Below the pieces are notes generated by a model. That model searched no databases and had not been told where the DNA came from. It was given only the letters and a program-made list of their open reading frames with translations. Both the position numbers and the translations under genes were made by a program. Below, in pieces: positions 19,965-29,325 of a stretch of 64,000 nucleotides of DNA. Location: positions 174,311 through 238,310 of the forward strand of contig NZ_JAJUWU010000009.1 in the NCBI RefSeq assembly GCF_021390325.1, in the 5' to 3' direction. Each line of letters opens with the position of its first letter. Position 1 is the stretch's first letter. This DNA is from Jiella avicenniae. GTDB taxonomy: Bacteria > Pseudomonadota > Alphaproteobacteria > Rhizobiales > Rhizobiaceae.

Positions 19965-21391
19965 TGAGACGGCGAGGGGCGACGCTGGTTCTGACGGCAT
20001 TGACGGTCATCGGCCCGGTCCGCTTCCCGGCGGCGGCGACCGAGCCGGCCTGGAGCGAGAAGGCGATCCATGAGCGGATCGACCCGGCGTCCCTCGTCGG
20101 CACGATCGCGGGCAAACGGCTCGAGGATCTGGCAAAAAGGGGCCGCGATCTGTTCGAGGCGCGCTTCACCACGCTCGACGGGGCGGGCCGGCCGAACGCC
20201 ACCCAGGCGATCGTTCCGACGGCGCCGCGGCGGCCGGCCGAATTCGCCTTCCAGCGGCTCGCCGGCCCTGACGCCAACGCCTGCTCCTCCTGCCACAACG
20301 AGCCCGTCACCGGCGGGGCGGGCGGCTTCGTTGCCAACGTCTTCGTCTCGGAGGGCTTCGAGAGCGCCCATTTCGACACGCTCGACGCGCAATTTTCCAA
20401 CGAACGGGGCACCAACCATCTCTTCGGCGCGGGGCTGGTCGAACTGCTGGCGCGGGAGATGAGCGCCGATCTGGCGCTCCAGCGGCGCGAGGCGCTGAGG
20501 CGGGCGCGGGCAGGGGGCGAAGAGGTTCGCGTGGAACTGTCGTCGAAGGGCGTCGACTTCGGTCGGATCACCGCCCTTCCGGACGGTTCGGTCGATCTGT
20601 CCGGATTGTCCGGCGTCGACGACGACCTCGTCGTGCGGCCGTTCACCCAGAAGGGCGTGATGACCTCGCTCCGGCAGTTCACCGTCAATGCGATGAACCA
20701 GCATCACGGCATGCAGGCCGACGAACGCTGGGGCACCCGCTGGACCGGCACGGCCGATTTCGACGGCGACGCTCACGAGGACGAACTCGGCGCCGGGGAG
20801 ATCTCGGCGCTGGTGGCCTTCCAGGCGACTCTCGCGCCGCCGCGCGAGGAGACGCCCGACGACGAGGCCTGGGCGGAGGCCGCGACGCGGGGGCGGGCGG
20901 TCTTCGCGGAACTCGGCTGCGAAAGCTGCCACCGGCCGTCCCTGCCGCTGAAGAGCCTTTCCTTCGAGGATCCCGGCCCGGTCGACATGGCGGGAACGCT
21001 GCGCCGGGGCGACGTGAAGACCCCGGCGACCTACGATCTGGCGACGCTCGAATGGGCCGAACGCCTGCCGCGCAACGAAAAGGGCGAAGTGCTGGTGCCG
21101 CTGTTCGGCGACCTGAAACGCCATCGCATCGCCGACAGCCGCACGCCGGAACTCGGCAACGAGACGCTGGCCCAGCGCTTCGTCGAACGCGACGTCTTCA
21201 TGACCGCCGAACTCTGGGGCCTCGCCGACACCGCGCCCTACGGCCATCGCGGCGACATCACCACGCTGGACGAGGTCATCCGCGCCCACGGGGCGGAGGC
21301 GGAGAAGAGCGGACGGAGCTATGCCGCGCTCGCCGAGGCCGACCGCTCGGCGCTGATCGCCTGGCTGAAGACGCTGAAGGTGGGGGAGTGA
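19961..21391 (+). CDS. Di-haem oxidoreductase (DHOR family, cytochrome c type)
   Basis: 476 residues with an N-terminal signal peptide (to about residue 26). Two c-type haem sites: CSSCH at residues 108-112 and CESCH near 321-325. The layout matches the putative di-haem thiol oxidoreductase / cytochrome c peroxidase-like family, which acts in the periplasm; substrate unknown. The ATG at 19961 lies in GGAGGCGGCATGATG and overlaps the ROK stop, with a second in-frame ATG at 19964. The CRTAC1-type gene follows; DHOR and CRTAC1 genes are often found side by side. Confidence 0.88.
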   Translation: MMRRRGATLVLTALTVIGPVRFPAAATEPAWSEKAIHERIDPASLVGTIAGKRLEDLAKRGRDLFEARFTTLDGAGRPNATQAIVPTAPRRPAEFAFQRLAGPDANACSSCHNEPVTGGAGGFVANVFVSEGFESAHFDTLDAQFSNERGTNHLFGAGLVELLAREMSADLALQRREALRRARAGGEEVRVELSSKGVDFGRITALPDGSVDLSGLSGVDDDLVVRPFTQKGVMTSLRQFTVNAMNQHHGMQADERWGTRWTGTADFDGDAHEDELGAGEISALVAFQATLAPPREETPDDEAWAEAATRGRAVFAELGCESCHRPSLPLKSLSFEDPGPVDMAGTLRRGDVKTPATYDLATLEWAERLPRNEKGEVLVPLFGDLKRHRIADSRTPELGNETLAQRFVERDVFMTAELWGLADTAPYGHRGDITTLDEVIRAHGAEAEKSGRSYAALAEADRSALIAWLKTLKVGE

Positions 21392-21396
21392 GGGGA

Positions 21397-23523
21397 ATGA
21401 GGTCGAGAATGAGGGCGCTCGGGATGACCCTGTCAGCGCCAAGCGCCGGTCCGCCGTGGTGTTCCGCCCTCATCGCCAGGCGAAGGGAGATGCCCTCTCG
21501 TCCAACGACGTCGATGCTGGAAGAAATACGGGCGCAGGCGACAACGCGCCGTCATCCTCGGGCTTGTCCCGAGGATCTACTGCCATCGGCGCTCAGAAGC
21601 GGCGCAGGCAATGGCCAACCGGCGACGGATCGCAAGGCCCACACGACGGTAGATCCTCGGGACAAGCCCGAGGATGACGACGGAAGGAGCCTCACGGCCA
21701 ATCGCGGACGTCGCAGTTTCAGAGGCGGCGAAACCCTCTGCATAGTAAGCGCTGCTTTTGCGGCGACTGCCGCCGCTGCGATCGCGCTCACCACCCCCGT
21801 CATCGCCGCCGAACCTGCCCCCAGACCCTTCGCCGGCGACATCCCCCTCCTCCACGAAGAAGCCGCCTCCGCCGGCATCGACCATGTCTACGGCGGCCCG
21901 TGGGAGTTCTTCGTCGGCGGGGGTGGGGCGGCGTTCGACTGCAACGACGATCGCTTCCCGGACGTCTTTCTTGCCAGTGGCAAGGGCGAGGGAATGGTCT
22001 ACGTCAACCGCTCGCAGGCCGGCGGGCGGCTTGCCTTCGAGAAAGTCCCGCAGGATCTCGATCCGAAGGATCTCGAAAACGTCACCGGCGCCTATCCGCT
22101 CGACATCGACCAGGACGGCCGGCAGGACCTCGTGCTCATGCGGGTCGGCGGCAACATTCTGTTGAAGGGCCTGCCGGAATGCCGGTTCGCGAAGGCGAAC
22201 TTTGCCTGGCGCTTCGACGGCGGGCGGGCCTGGACGACGGCGTTCTCGGCGATCTTCGAGCCCGGCGCGACCCATCCGACGCTCGCCTTCGGCAATTATG
22301 TCGACCGCGCCGCGCCCGGCTCGCCCTGGGGCACCTGCGCCGACAACGTGCTGATCCGGCCGAGAAAGCCGGAGGCGGAGCAGAAGGCAAGGCCGGTCGC
22401 TGCGGCGCCGGGGAAAGAGCGCGAGGCGGGCAACGCCGAGCAAGGCGACCAAGGACCCGACTATTCCGAGCCCTTCGCGCTGTCGCCGGGCTATTGCGCC
22501 CTGTCGATGCTGTTCACCGACTGGAACCGTTCGGGCGAACCGAGCCTCAGGATCACCAACGACCGGCAATATTATCGCGGCGGCGAGGAGCAGCTCTGGC
22601 GCATCGAGCCCGGCCGCGCGCCGCGGCCCTATCGCAAGGCCGACGGCTGGCAGCATCTGTCGATCTGGGGCATGGGAATCGCCGAGGGCGACGTCGACAA
22701 TGACGGCTATCCGGACTACGCGCTCACCTCGATGGGCGATACCAAGCTGCAGTTTCTCGATCGGGAATTCGAGGACGCGCCGACCTATCGCGACGAGGCC
22801 TATCAGCGCGGCGCCACGGCGCACCGGCCCTACGTCCACGACGCCGGCAAGCCTTCCACCGGCTGGCACGCCGGCTTTGCCGATTTCAACAACGACACCG
22901 CCCTCGATCTCTTCATCGCCAAGGGCAATGTCGAGGCGATGCCGGATTTCGCCGCCTACGACCCGGACAATCTCCTGATGGGCGGCTTCGACGGGCGCTT
23001 TGCCGAAGTGGGGGATCAGGCCGGCATCGCGCTGCCGACCAAGGGGCGCGGCGCGCTGATCGCCGACTTCAATCTCGACGGGGCGATGGACCTCCTCGTC
23101 GTCAATCGCGGCCAGAAGGCGAGCCTTTTCCGCAATCTCGGCGGCAAGGCCGATTTCGGCGCCCGGCCGCTCGGCAATTTCGTCGAGGTGAAGCTGTCCC
23201 AGAAGGGCGCGAACCGGGATGCCGTCGGCGCCAGGCTGGCGGTGAAGATCGGCGCCAAGACGCTCAACCGGACGATCCAGATCGGCGGCGGCCATGCCTC
23301 GGGCACGGCGGGCTTCGTCCATGTCGGTCTCGGCACGGCCGAGCGGGCGGAGATCCGCGTGCAGTGGCCGGACGGCGAATGGAGCCATCCCTACCGGGTC
23401 TTCGCCGACAATTTCGTGCTGATCGAGCGCGGGGCGGAAGCCGCGCGCTACTGGTATCCGGACGCCGACCGGCCGGAACCGCCGGAGCCCGAGACGACGG
23501 CGCAGTCGCGCCCGGCAAATTGA
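21397..23523 (+). CDS. CRTAC1-type FG-GAP/ASPIC-UnbV repeat protein, start uncertain
   Basis: Up to 708 residues. FG-GAP-like calcium-type repeats (AFDCNDDRFPDVFLAS, LDIDQDGRQDLVLM, GDVDNDGYPDYAL, DFNNDTALDLFIA, DFNLDGAMDLLVV) form a beta propeller, and the C-terminal 100 residues match the ASPIC/UnbV domain (ISOGLY-like QIGGGHASGTAGFVHVGLG). The hydrophobic signal segment (VSAAFAATAAAAIAL) lies about 120 codons after the first ATG. No ATG, GTG or TTG occurs in frame between it and inverted-repeat element D, so translation must start upstream and read through the element, or use a rare codon. ATG at 21397 has GGGGGAG upstream, 5 bases after the previous stop. ATG at 21514 is an alternative. 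Confidence 0.7.
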   Translation: MRSRMRALGMTLSAPSAGPPWCSALIARRREMPSRPTTSMLEEIRAQATTRRHPRACPEDLLPSALRSGAGNGQPATDRKAHTTVDPRDKPEDDDGRSLTANRGRRSFRGGETLCIVSAAFAATAAAAIALTTPVIAAEPAPRPFAGDIPLLHEEAASAGIDHVYGGPWEFFVGGGGAAFDCNDDRFPDVFLASGKGEGMVYVNRSQAGGRLAFEKVPQDLDPKDLENVTGAYPLDIDQDGRQDLVLMRVGGNILLKGLPECRFAKANFAWRFDGGRAWTTAFSAIFEPGATHPTLAFGNYVDRAAPGSPWGTCADNVLIRPRKPEAEQKARPVAAAPGKEREAGNAEQGDQGPDYSEPFALSPGYCALSMLFTDWNRSGEPSLRITNDRQYYRGGEEQLWRIEPGRAPRPYRKADGWQHLSIWGMGIAEGDVDNDGYPDYALTSMGDTKLQFLDREFEDAPTYRDEAYQRGATAHRPYVHDAGKPSTGWHAGFADFNNDTALDLFIAKGNVEAMPDFAAYDPDNLLMGGFDGRFAEVGDQAGIALPTKGRGALIADFNLDGAMDLLVVNRGQKASLFRNLGGKADFGARPLGNFVEVKLSQKGANRDAVGARLAVKIGAKTLNRTIQIGGGHASGTAGFVHVGLGTAERAEIRVQWPDGEWSHPYRVFADNFVLIERGAEAARYWYPDADRPEPPEPETTAQSRPAN
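21550..21679. repeat. Inverted-repeat element copy D (130 bp), inside an open frame
   Basis: Exact 31-base inverted arms at 21550-21580 and 21649-21679 around a 68-base centre. The arms are a variant of those of copies A to C (CTCGGGCTTGTCCCGAGG core), again with compensating changes in both arms, but the centre is unrelated in sequence and one base shorter. It lies between the di-haem oxidoreductase stop and the signal-peptide codons of the CRTAC1-type gene, in a frame with no stop codon. Confidence 0.85.
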
Positions 23524-23581
23524 TCCCGCCGGGCAATGGAATCAGCAGGACGATCTCCGGCCGCGCCTCTGCGACCGGCCT

Positions 23582-24439
23582 TCATCGATACAGCTTCGCC
23601 AGCGCCGTCATGTTCTCCGCACCGAGGCCTTCTGCGATGGCGCCTTCGAAGGACTCGCGCACCTTGTCCACCACCGGCGCCCTGTCCGCGCCCGCGAGCG
23701 CGAGCGCATAGCGAAAGTCCTTGTCGATCAGTGTGATCGGGAATTTCGGGTCGAAGTCGGACTGGATCATCGACCCAGTCAGATAGCCGAAGTTCGGCGC
23801 CCAGACGGCCGTCTTCGCGATGGCGTCCACTGCGGTCTGCGTATCGACGCTCGATCGTCCGAGCATGCCGATGACCTCCGCCCAAGCGGCGACGTTGATG
23901 CCGAGGATGGCGTTGGTGGCGAGCTTCACGGTGGCGCCGTCGCCCCAGTCGCCGACGCGGTCGAAGCTCTTGCCGAGTGGTTTCAGGATCGGCCGGGCCC
24001 GATCCACCGCGGCTTCCTTGCCGCCGAGAAAGAAGACGAGCCCGGCACTTTCCGCTTGCGGCAAGGTGCCCGATACGGGCGCCTCGACGAGATCGACGCC
24101 CTTTTCGGCCGTCGCCTCGCCGAGGGTCCGCACCCAACCGGGCTGCAGGGTGGAGATCTCGACGGCGGTCTTGCCGGGCTTCATGCCGGCGAGGGCGCCG
24201 CGCTCGGTGTCGAGCCAGACCTCCTCGGAGGCCTCGTCGTCGGCGACCATGGCAAGCACGAAATCGGACGTTTCACCCGCCTCGCGCGGCGTGGCGGCGA
24301 CGCGCGCGCCGGCCGCGACGAAGGGCTCGGTCTTCTCCTTGCTGCGGTTCCAGACGACGAGGTCGGTCCCCGCATCGAGGAGGTTCTTCGCCAAGCGCGA
24401 GCCCATCGCGCCGAGGCCGAGAAATGCGATCGTGGGCAT
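23582..24439 (-). CDS. NAD(P)-dependent beta-hydroxyacid dehydrogenase family oxidoreductase
   Basis: 285 residues. The N-terminus TIAFLGLGAMGSRLAKNL is the Rossmann nucleotide loop (GLGAMG) of the 3-hydroxyisobutyrate / 6-phosphogluconate dehydrogenase family, and VVWNRSKEK suggests NADPH preference. The substrate motif VEAPVSGTLPQAESAGL is present (DAPVSGG in the family), as is the catalytic Lys in VKLATNAILG. The reaction is oxidation or reduction of a beta-hydroxyacid or short aldehyde; substrate unknown. ATG at 24439 is preferred because it starts exactly at the Rossmann fold; the upstream in-frame ATG at 24622 adds 61 unrelated residues. Confidence 0.88.
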   Translation of the reverse strand: MPTIAFLGLGAMGSRLAKNLLDAGTDLVVWNRSKEKTEPFVAAGARVAATPREAGETSDFVLAMVADDEASEEVWLDTERGALAGMKPGKTAVEISTLQPGWVRTLGEATAEKGVDLVEAPVSGTLPQAESAGLVFFLGGKEAAVDRARPILKPLGKSFDRVGDWGDGATVKLATNAILGINVAAWAEVIGMLGRSSVDTQTAVDAIAKTAVWAPNFGYLTGSMIQSDFDPKFPITLIDKDFRYALALAGADRAPVVDKVRESFEGAIAEGLGAENMTALAKLYR

Positions 24440-24684
24440 GGTGATCTTCCGTCGTGATGTTGAGCCGCCCGGCACCGCATCGGCCGGGCGCTGCTTGCTG
24501 GCGTAACTCTGGCGGGCGGCGGATGTTTCCAGCGGAAAGCCGCTCTGTGGCCGCATCCGGTTCGGAGAGCGCCGCGAGGGCGGCTCCTTCGCCGCGCCTC
24601 GCATCATCCGATCGTCCGGCAATTTCCGGCGGAACGGTCGGTTCGACTTGCCGCGGGGCGGGGCCCCGGCCTATTTGTCGGGAT

Positions 24685-26598
24685 ATGAGCAAGATCGGCG
24701 ACAACAAGCGTCCCCCCCAAGGCAAATCCCAGGATCGCGAGCCGTTTCGGCGCGCGGTGTCGGGCGCATTGCGAGCGATTTCCGGCGATCCGGAAATGGA
24801 AGTCACCTATGCCACCGACCGGCCCGGCCTCGCCGGCAATCGGGCGCGGCTTCCCGAGCTTCCCAAGCGCGCGACACTGAACGACGTGTCCGTCACCCGC
24901 GGTCTCGCCGACGCCATGGCCCTGCGCAAGGCGCGGCACGACAGCCGGCTGCATGCCAGCCTGTCGCCTGACGGCAAGAGCGCGCGAGCCGTCTACGACG
25001 CCGTGGAGCAGGCGCGCTGCGAGGCGATCGGCGCCAATGCCATGGCCGGTGTCGGCGACAATCTCGCCTCGATGCTGGAAGACAAATATTTCCGCTCGAA
25101 TCTTTCCGACGTCACCGACCGTGCGGAGGCGCCGATCGAGGATGCGGTCGCGCTGATGGTGCGCGAACGGCTGACCGGGCGGCCGGTCCCGGCCAGCGCC
25201 CGGGCGCTCGTCGACGTCTGGCGCGACTTCATCGAGGACAAGGCCGGCAAGAATTTCGAAAAGTTGCCTGAGGTTCTGGAGGACCAGCAGGCCTTCGCCC
25301 GCGCGATGCGCGACATGCTGGTGTCGCTCGAAATGGCCGAGCAGCTTTCCGACGAGAACAACTCCGAGGAGGACGAGGACCAGGAGGACGAGCAGGGCGA
25401 CAATCAGAGCCGCGACAACGAGGAGAGCGGCTCGGAAAAGGACGCCGGCAGCGAGGAGGCCGAAGCCGAGGAATCCGAGACCGAGGGCGAGAACGAGGAG
25501 ACGGCCGAGGCCGAATCTTCCGAAGTGACCGCCGAGGATCCCGTCGACGACGACAGCCAGGACACCGAGACGCCGGGCGAATCGCGCCGGCCGAACCAGC
25601 CGCTCGACCGCGACTCCCCGCAATTCGACTACAAGGTCTTCACCCCGCAGTTCGACGAGGTCGTCGGGGCGGAGGATCTTTGCGACGAGGCCGAACTCGA
25701 CCGGCTCCGGGCCTTTCTCGACAAGCAGCTGTCGACGCTGCAGGGCGTCGTCGGGCGGCTCGCCAACCGTCTTCAACGCCGCCTGATGGCGCAACAGAAC
25801 CGGTCCTGGGATTTCGATCTCGAGGAGGGCTATCTCGATTCGGCGCGTCTCGTCCGCCTCGTCATCGACCCGATGCAGCCGCTTTCCTACAAGATGGAGC
25901 GCGACACCGAGTTCCGCGACACCATCGTCACGCTGCTCATCGACAATTCCGGCTCGATGCGCGGCCGGCCGATCACCGTCGCCGCCACCTGTGCGGACAT
26001 CCTGGCGCGGACGCTGGAGCGCTGCGGCGTCAAGGTCGAGGTGCTGGGTTTCACCACGCGGGCCTGGAAGGGCGGCCAGTCGCGCGAGGCCTGGCTGAAG
26101 GCCGGCAAGCCGGTGAAGCCCGGCCGGCTGAACGATCTGCGCCACATCGTCTACAAGTCTGCCGACGCCCCCTGGCGGCGCGCCCGGCGCAATCTCGGCC
26201 TGATGATGCGCGAGGGTCTGCTCAAGGAGAACATCGACGGCGAGGCGCTGATCTGGGCGCACAACCGTCTCCTCGCGAGGCCCGAACAGCGGCGCATCCT
26301 GATGATGATCTCCGACGGCGCGCCGGTCGACGATTCGACGCTGTCCGTCAATCCCGGCAACTATCTCGAACGGCATCTCAGGGCGATCATCGAGGAGATC
26401 GAGACCCGCTCCCCGGTCGAGCTTCTCGCAATCGGCATCGGCCACGACGTCACCCGCTACTATCGCCGGGCCGTCACCATCGTCGATGCCGAAGAACTCG
26501 CCGGCGCGATGACCGAGCAGCTCGCCGATCTTTTCGAGGAGGAGGGGCGCCGTCGCGCTGCGGGCAGCACTTACCGCCGGGCAGGCGCCCAGAGGTGA
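24685..26598 (+). CDS. cobT: Aerobic cobaltochelatase subunit CobT
   Basis: 637 residues, the usual length. CobT forms a ring with the AAA+ subunit CobS and drives CobN to insert cobalt into hydrogenobyrinate a,c-diamide in aerobic cobalamin synthesis. Order: conserved N-terminal domain (1 to about 220), a long acidic low-complexity linker rich in Glu, Asp and Ser (about 222-302), then a von Willebrand A domain with the MIDAS motif DNSGSMRG near 420-427, and DGAPVDDST near 550. The start ATG at 24685 follows TCGGGAT; the frame stays open for 77 codons upstream without similarity. cobS is not in the window. Confidence 0.95.
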   Translation: MSKIGDNKRPPQGKSQDREPFRRAVSGALRAISGDPEMEVTYATDRPGLAGNRARLPELPKRATLNDVSVTRGLADAMALRKARHDSRLHASLSPDGKSARAVYDAVEQARCEAIGANAMAGVGDNLASMLEDKYFRSNLSDVTDRAEAPIEDAVALMVRERLTGRPVPASARALVDVWRDFIEDKAGKNFEKLPEVLEDQQAFARAMRDMLVSLEMAEQLSDENNSEEDEDQEDEQGDNQSRDNEESGSEKDAGSEEAEAEESETEGENEETAEAESSEVTAEDPVDDDSQDTETPGESRRPNQPLDRDSPQFDYKVFTPQFDEVVGAEDLCDEAELDRLRAFLDKQLSTLQGVVGRLANRLQRRLMAQQNRSWDFDLEEGYLDSARLVRLVIDPMQPLSYKMERDTEFRDTIVTLLIDNSGSMRGRPITVAATCADILARTLERCGVKVEVLGFTTRAWKGGQSREAWLKAGKPVKPGRLNDLRHIVYKSADAPWRRARRNLGLMMREGLLKENIDGEALIWAHNRLLARPEQRRILMMISDGAPVDDSTLSVNPGNYLERHLRAIIEEIETRSPVELLAIGIGHDVTRYYRRAVTIVDAEELAGAMTEQLADLFEEEGRRRAAGSTYRRAGAQR

Positions 26599-27707
26599 TC
26601 TTTTCGATCTCTGCGTCCGCGGGGGCCGGCGGCGCCCCGCCGGCCGTTTTCCCCCGGGCATGGCTCGCCCTGGTCGCCGCCGTCGCCGTCGCGCTGCCCG
26701 GTCCCGTGGCGCTCGCCGCGCCGGCGTCGCCGGCAGGCGAGCCGATCACCGTTCGTTCGACCGAAATCCCGCGCTTCGACAAGAACTCTGCCGCCAGGCG
26801 TTTCGGCGCCCTGACGTTCGTCGGCGGGCTGCAGTTTTCCTCCTTCGACGGCCGGCTGCACGGCATCTCGGCGATCCGCCTCATGCCGGGCGGCGAACGC
26901 TTCGTCGCGGTGACCGACAACGGCTGCTGGATCACCGGCACGATCATGCGCGACGACGAAGGCCGGCCGACGGGCCTCGCCGACGTCGCCGCGAAGCCCT
27001 TGACCGATCTCCTCGGGCGGCCGATCGCCGGCAAGGCGTTCGGCGACGCCGAATCCCTGGCGATCGATCCGGACGGCACCACCGCCGCCGTCGGCTTCGA
27101 GCAGCGGCACCGGATCTGGGCCTACGATCTCGATCGTCTCGGCGCGGCGAGGCCGCGCAATCTGCCGCTGCCATTCCCGGTCGGCGAGCTGCGCGCCAAC
27201 AAGGGGCTGGAGATGCTCTCGGTCGCGCCGAAGGCGTCCCCCCTTCGCGGAGCCATGGTCACGGTCGCCGAGCACTCGATCGACGCGGCCGGCAATCTCT
27301 TCGCCGGCATCGTCGGCCGGGGCGGAGAGCGCGGCAGCGTCTTCAAGGTGCGGCGGGACGATGGCTGGGAGGTCTCCGACGGCGACTTCCTGCCGAACGG
27401 CGATCTCCTGCTGCTGGAGCGCCGGTTCGAAGGCATTTTCAGCGGCCTCGGCATCCGCATTCGCCGGATAGCCGGCGGATCGATCCGGGCAGGCGCTCTG
27501 GTCGACGGGCCGGTCGTCTTCGAGGCGGATCTCTCCGACGAGATCGACAACATGGAGGGCCTCGACGTCTGGCAGGACGGGGCAGGCCGCACGCGGCTGA
27601 CGCTGGTCTCGGACGACAACGGTTCGTTCTTCCAGCGCAACATCCTTCTGGAGTTCGTCTGGAGCGGCGAGACGACCGGAGGGGACGGAAGGCCGGTCGG
27701 GCAGTAG
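26595..27707 (+). CDS. Exported esterase-like protein of the phytase family
   Basis: 370 residues from a GTG that overlaps the cobT stop (GTGA). The N-terminus has a hydrophobic stretch ([21 protein letters not shown]) ending in an Ala-rich cleavage site near residue 41, so periplasmic or secreted. The rest fits the esterase-like activity of phytase family (DUF4185/beta-propeller type): [30 protein letters not shown], the [13 protein letters not shown] segment, and KGLEMLSV and NMEGLDVW motifs. Activity is unproven. Location just after cobT is common in Rhizobiales, but a role in cobalamin synthesis is not implied by the domain. Confidence 0.8.
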   Translation: MIFSISASAGAGGAPPAVFPRAWLALVAAVAVALPGPVALAAPASPAGEPITVRSTEIPRFDKNSAARRFGALTFVGGLQFSSFDGRLHGISAIRLMPGGERFVAVTDNGCWITGTIMRDDEGRPTGLADVAAKPLTDLLGRPIAGKAFGDAESLAIDPDGTTAAVGFEQRHRIWAYDLDRLGAARPRNLPLPFPVGELRANKGLEMLSVAPKASPLRGAMVTVAEHSIDAAGNLFAGIVGRGGERGSVFKVRRDDGWEVSDGDFLPNGDLLLLERRFEGIFSGLGIRIRRIAGGSIRAGALVDGPVVFEADLSDEIDNMEGLDVWQDGAGRTRLTLVSDDNGSFFQRNILLEFVWSGETTGGDGRPVGQ

Positions 27708-27744
27708 GACGAGGTGCATCCGACGCTGCAGCGCTTCCAAACGC

Positions 27745-27780
27745 CGACGGCGCGGCTCCTTCCGGAACCGCGCCGTCGTT
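27745..27780. terminator. Stem-loop between convergent esterase and glnII genes
   Basis: A perfect 11-bp stem (27745-27755 with 27768-27778) with a 12-base loop that itself contains TTCCGGAA. It is followed by TT only. It lies between two convergent genes and probably ends transcription from both sides. Confidence 0.65.
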
Positions 27781-27826
27781 CATTCGGCTATCGGAACGGC
27801 GAGCCGGGCCGCCGTTCGACGATCGA

Positions 27827-28867
27827 TCAGGCGGCGACCTGGGCCTTTTCGCCGGTCGGAACTTCCGAGATCGTCTTCAACACCTGCGAGGCGATGGCAT
27901 AGGGGTCGCCCTGCGAGTTCGGGCGGCGATCCTCGAGATAGCCCTTGTAGCCGTTGTTGACGAAGGAATGCGGCACGCGGACCGAGGCGCCGCGATCGGC
28001 GATGCCGTAGGAGAACTTGTTCCACGGCGCCGTCTCGTGCTTGCCGGTCAGGCGCATGTGGTTGTCCGGGCCATAGACGGCGATGTGGTCGTGCAGGTTC
28101 TTTTCGAACTGCGCCATCAGCGCCTCGAAATAGTCCTTGCCGCCGACTTCGCGCATGTGCTTGGTCGAGAAGTTGCAGTGCATGCCCGAGCCGTTCCAGT
28201 CGGTGTCGCCGAGCGGCTTGCAGTGGTATTCGATGTCGATGCCGTAGCTCTCGGTCAGGCGCTGCAAGAGGTAGCGCGCCATCCACATCTGGTCGGCGGC
28301 CTTTTTCGAGCCCTTGCCGAAGATCTGGAATTCCCACTGGCCCTTGGCGACCTCGGCGTTGATGCCTTCGTGGTTGATGCCGGCGGCGAGGCACTGGTCG
28401 AGATGCTTCTCGACGATCTCGCGGGCGACGTCGCCGACCGCGCTGTAGCCGACGCCGGTGTAATACTTGCCCTGCGGCTCGGGGTAGCCCTGCGCCGGGA
28501 AGCCGAGCGGCCGACCGTCCTTGTAGAAGAAGTATTCCTGCTCGAAGCCGAACCAGGCGTCGTCGTCGTCGAGGATCGTCGCGCGGCTGTTGGTGGAGTG
28601 TGGGGTGACGCCGTCCGGCATCATCACTTCGCACATGACGAGCGCGCCGTTGGTGCGGGCGGGATCCGGGAAGACCGCCACGGGCTTCAGCACGCAATCG
28701 GAGCTGTGACCCTCGGCCTGCATCGTCGACGAGCCGTCGAAGCCCCAGAGCGGCAGCTGCTCGAGGGTCGGGAACTCGGCGAACTCCTTGATCTGCGTCT
28801 TGCCGCGCAGGTTCGGAACCGGCGTGTAGCCATCCAGCCAGATATACTCGAGCTTAAATTTCGTCAT
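27827..28867 (-). CDS. glnII: Glutamine synthetase type II
   Basis: 346 residues, starting MTKFKLEYIWLDGYTPVPN, the N-terminus of the eukaryote-like GSII found in rhizobia, Frankia and Streptomyces. It makes glutamine from glutamate, ammonia and ATP, as a homodecamer in the cytosol. Catalytic-site segments include WGFDGSSTMQAEG, WFGFEQEYFF, the QWEFQIFG segment and GSGMHCNFSTK. Unlike GSI it is not adenylylated and is controlled mainly by transcription. A sigma-54 promoter with good spacing lies upstream, and a gstI-like gene is divergent, as in Rhizobium. The leader between promoter and start is about 87 bases. Confidence 0.95.
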   Translation of the reverse strand: MTKFKLEYIWLDGYTPVPNLRGKTQIKEFAEFPTLEQLPLWGFDGSSTMQAEGHSSDCVLKPVAVFPDPARTNGALVMCEVMMPDGVTPHSTNSRATILDDDDAWFGFEQEYFFYKDGRPLGFPAQGYPEPQGKYYTGVGYSAVGDVAREIVEKHLDQCLAAGINHEGINAEVAKGQWEFQIFGKGSKKAADQMWMARYLLQRLTESYGIDIEYHCKPLGDTDWNGSGMHCNFSTKHMREVGGKDYFEALMAQFEKNLHDHIAVYGPDNHMRLTGKHETAPWNKFSYGIADRGASVRVPHSFVNNGYKGYLEDRRPNSQGDPYAIASQVLKTISEVPTGEKAQVAA

Positions 28868-28885
28868 CAGTCATCTTCCATGGTG

Positions 28886-28902
28886 GACGCGGCGGGCGCG
28901 TC
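28886..28902 (-). promoter_or_regulatory. Hairpin in the glnII leader
   Basis: GACGCG and CGCGTC form a perfect 6-bp stem with a 5-base loop, ending 18 bases upstream of the glnII ATG and close to its ribosome site. In Rhizobium leguminosarum GstI blocks translation of glnII mRNA through its leader, so a structured element here fits. That it is the target is inference. Confidence 0.4.
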
Positions 28903-28964
28903 GAAACACATCGATCGGTCCGGGGGCTCGAAAAGAGCGCGCCGTTCGGAGCCGATCATGACGT

Positions 28965-28982
28965 AGCATGTTCCGTGCCAAA
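28965..28982 (-). promoter_or_regulatory. Sigma-54 promoter of glnII
   Basis: Read on the minus strand the site is TTGGCACGGAACATGCT. The invariant GG and GC are exactly ten bases apart, and it differs from the -24/-12 consensus (TGGCACG-N4-TTGC) at one position. It lies about 100 bases upstream of the glnII start, putting transcription start near 28954. Sigma-54 control with NtrC activation is the known mode for rhizobial glnII. Confidence 0.85.
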
Positions 28983-29250
28983 CCGACTGCGGCGTGTCCG
29001 GCAGTTTTCTTTCGTGCTGCCCGGCTGGCGCGGCGGGAAGAGGCCACGATCCCGGAGCGGCCGTCTGAAGCCGGGGAAACGCTCGCCGCAGCAGGGGCGC
29101 GAGCAACCGTTTGTCCTTGCGTTTCGTTCTCCACCCGGATCGGGACCGAAAAAGCGGCTTCGAACGTCGATGGCGACGCTTCTCGGCAGGGATGGGCTCG
29201 TTCGTGGTGATCGGCAAATCGGCAAGAAACAGCCTATAAATTAGGCATAT

Positions 29251-29267
29251 TGCATAAGGGATATGCA
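29251..29267. promoter_or_regulatory. NtrC-like dyad between glnII and gstI
   Basis: TGCATAAGGGATATGCA is a perfect 6-5-6 inverted repeat and has the TGC-N11-GCA frame of NtrC enhancer sites (consensus TGCACC-N5-GGTGCA). It sits about 280 bases upstream of the sigma-54 promoter, a normal enhancer distance, and about 60 bases upstream of the gstI start, where it could block gstI transcription. The surrounding 29230-29280 stretch is AT-rich. The rest of the region 28983-29250 shows no gene. Confidence 0.55.
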
Positions 29268-29325
29268 TACCTATCTCTGGGATGATATGCTGCCGGAAAG
29301 CAGAACGAGGGAGAGGAATCGAACC

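Noticed and set aside
29276..29293. Second sigma-54 promoter in front of gstI
   Set aside because: GG and GC at ten-base spacing can be found (GGATGATATGCTGC), but the surrounding bases match the consensus poorly.
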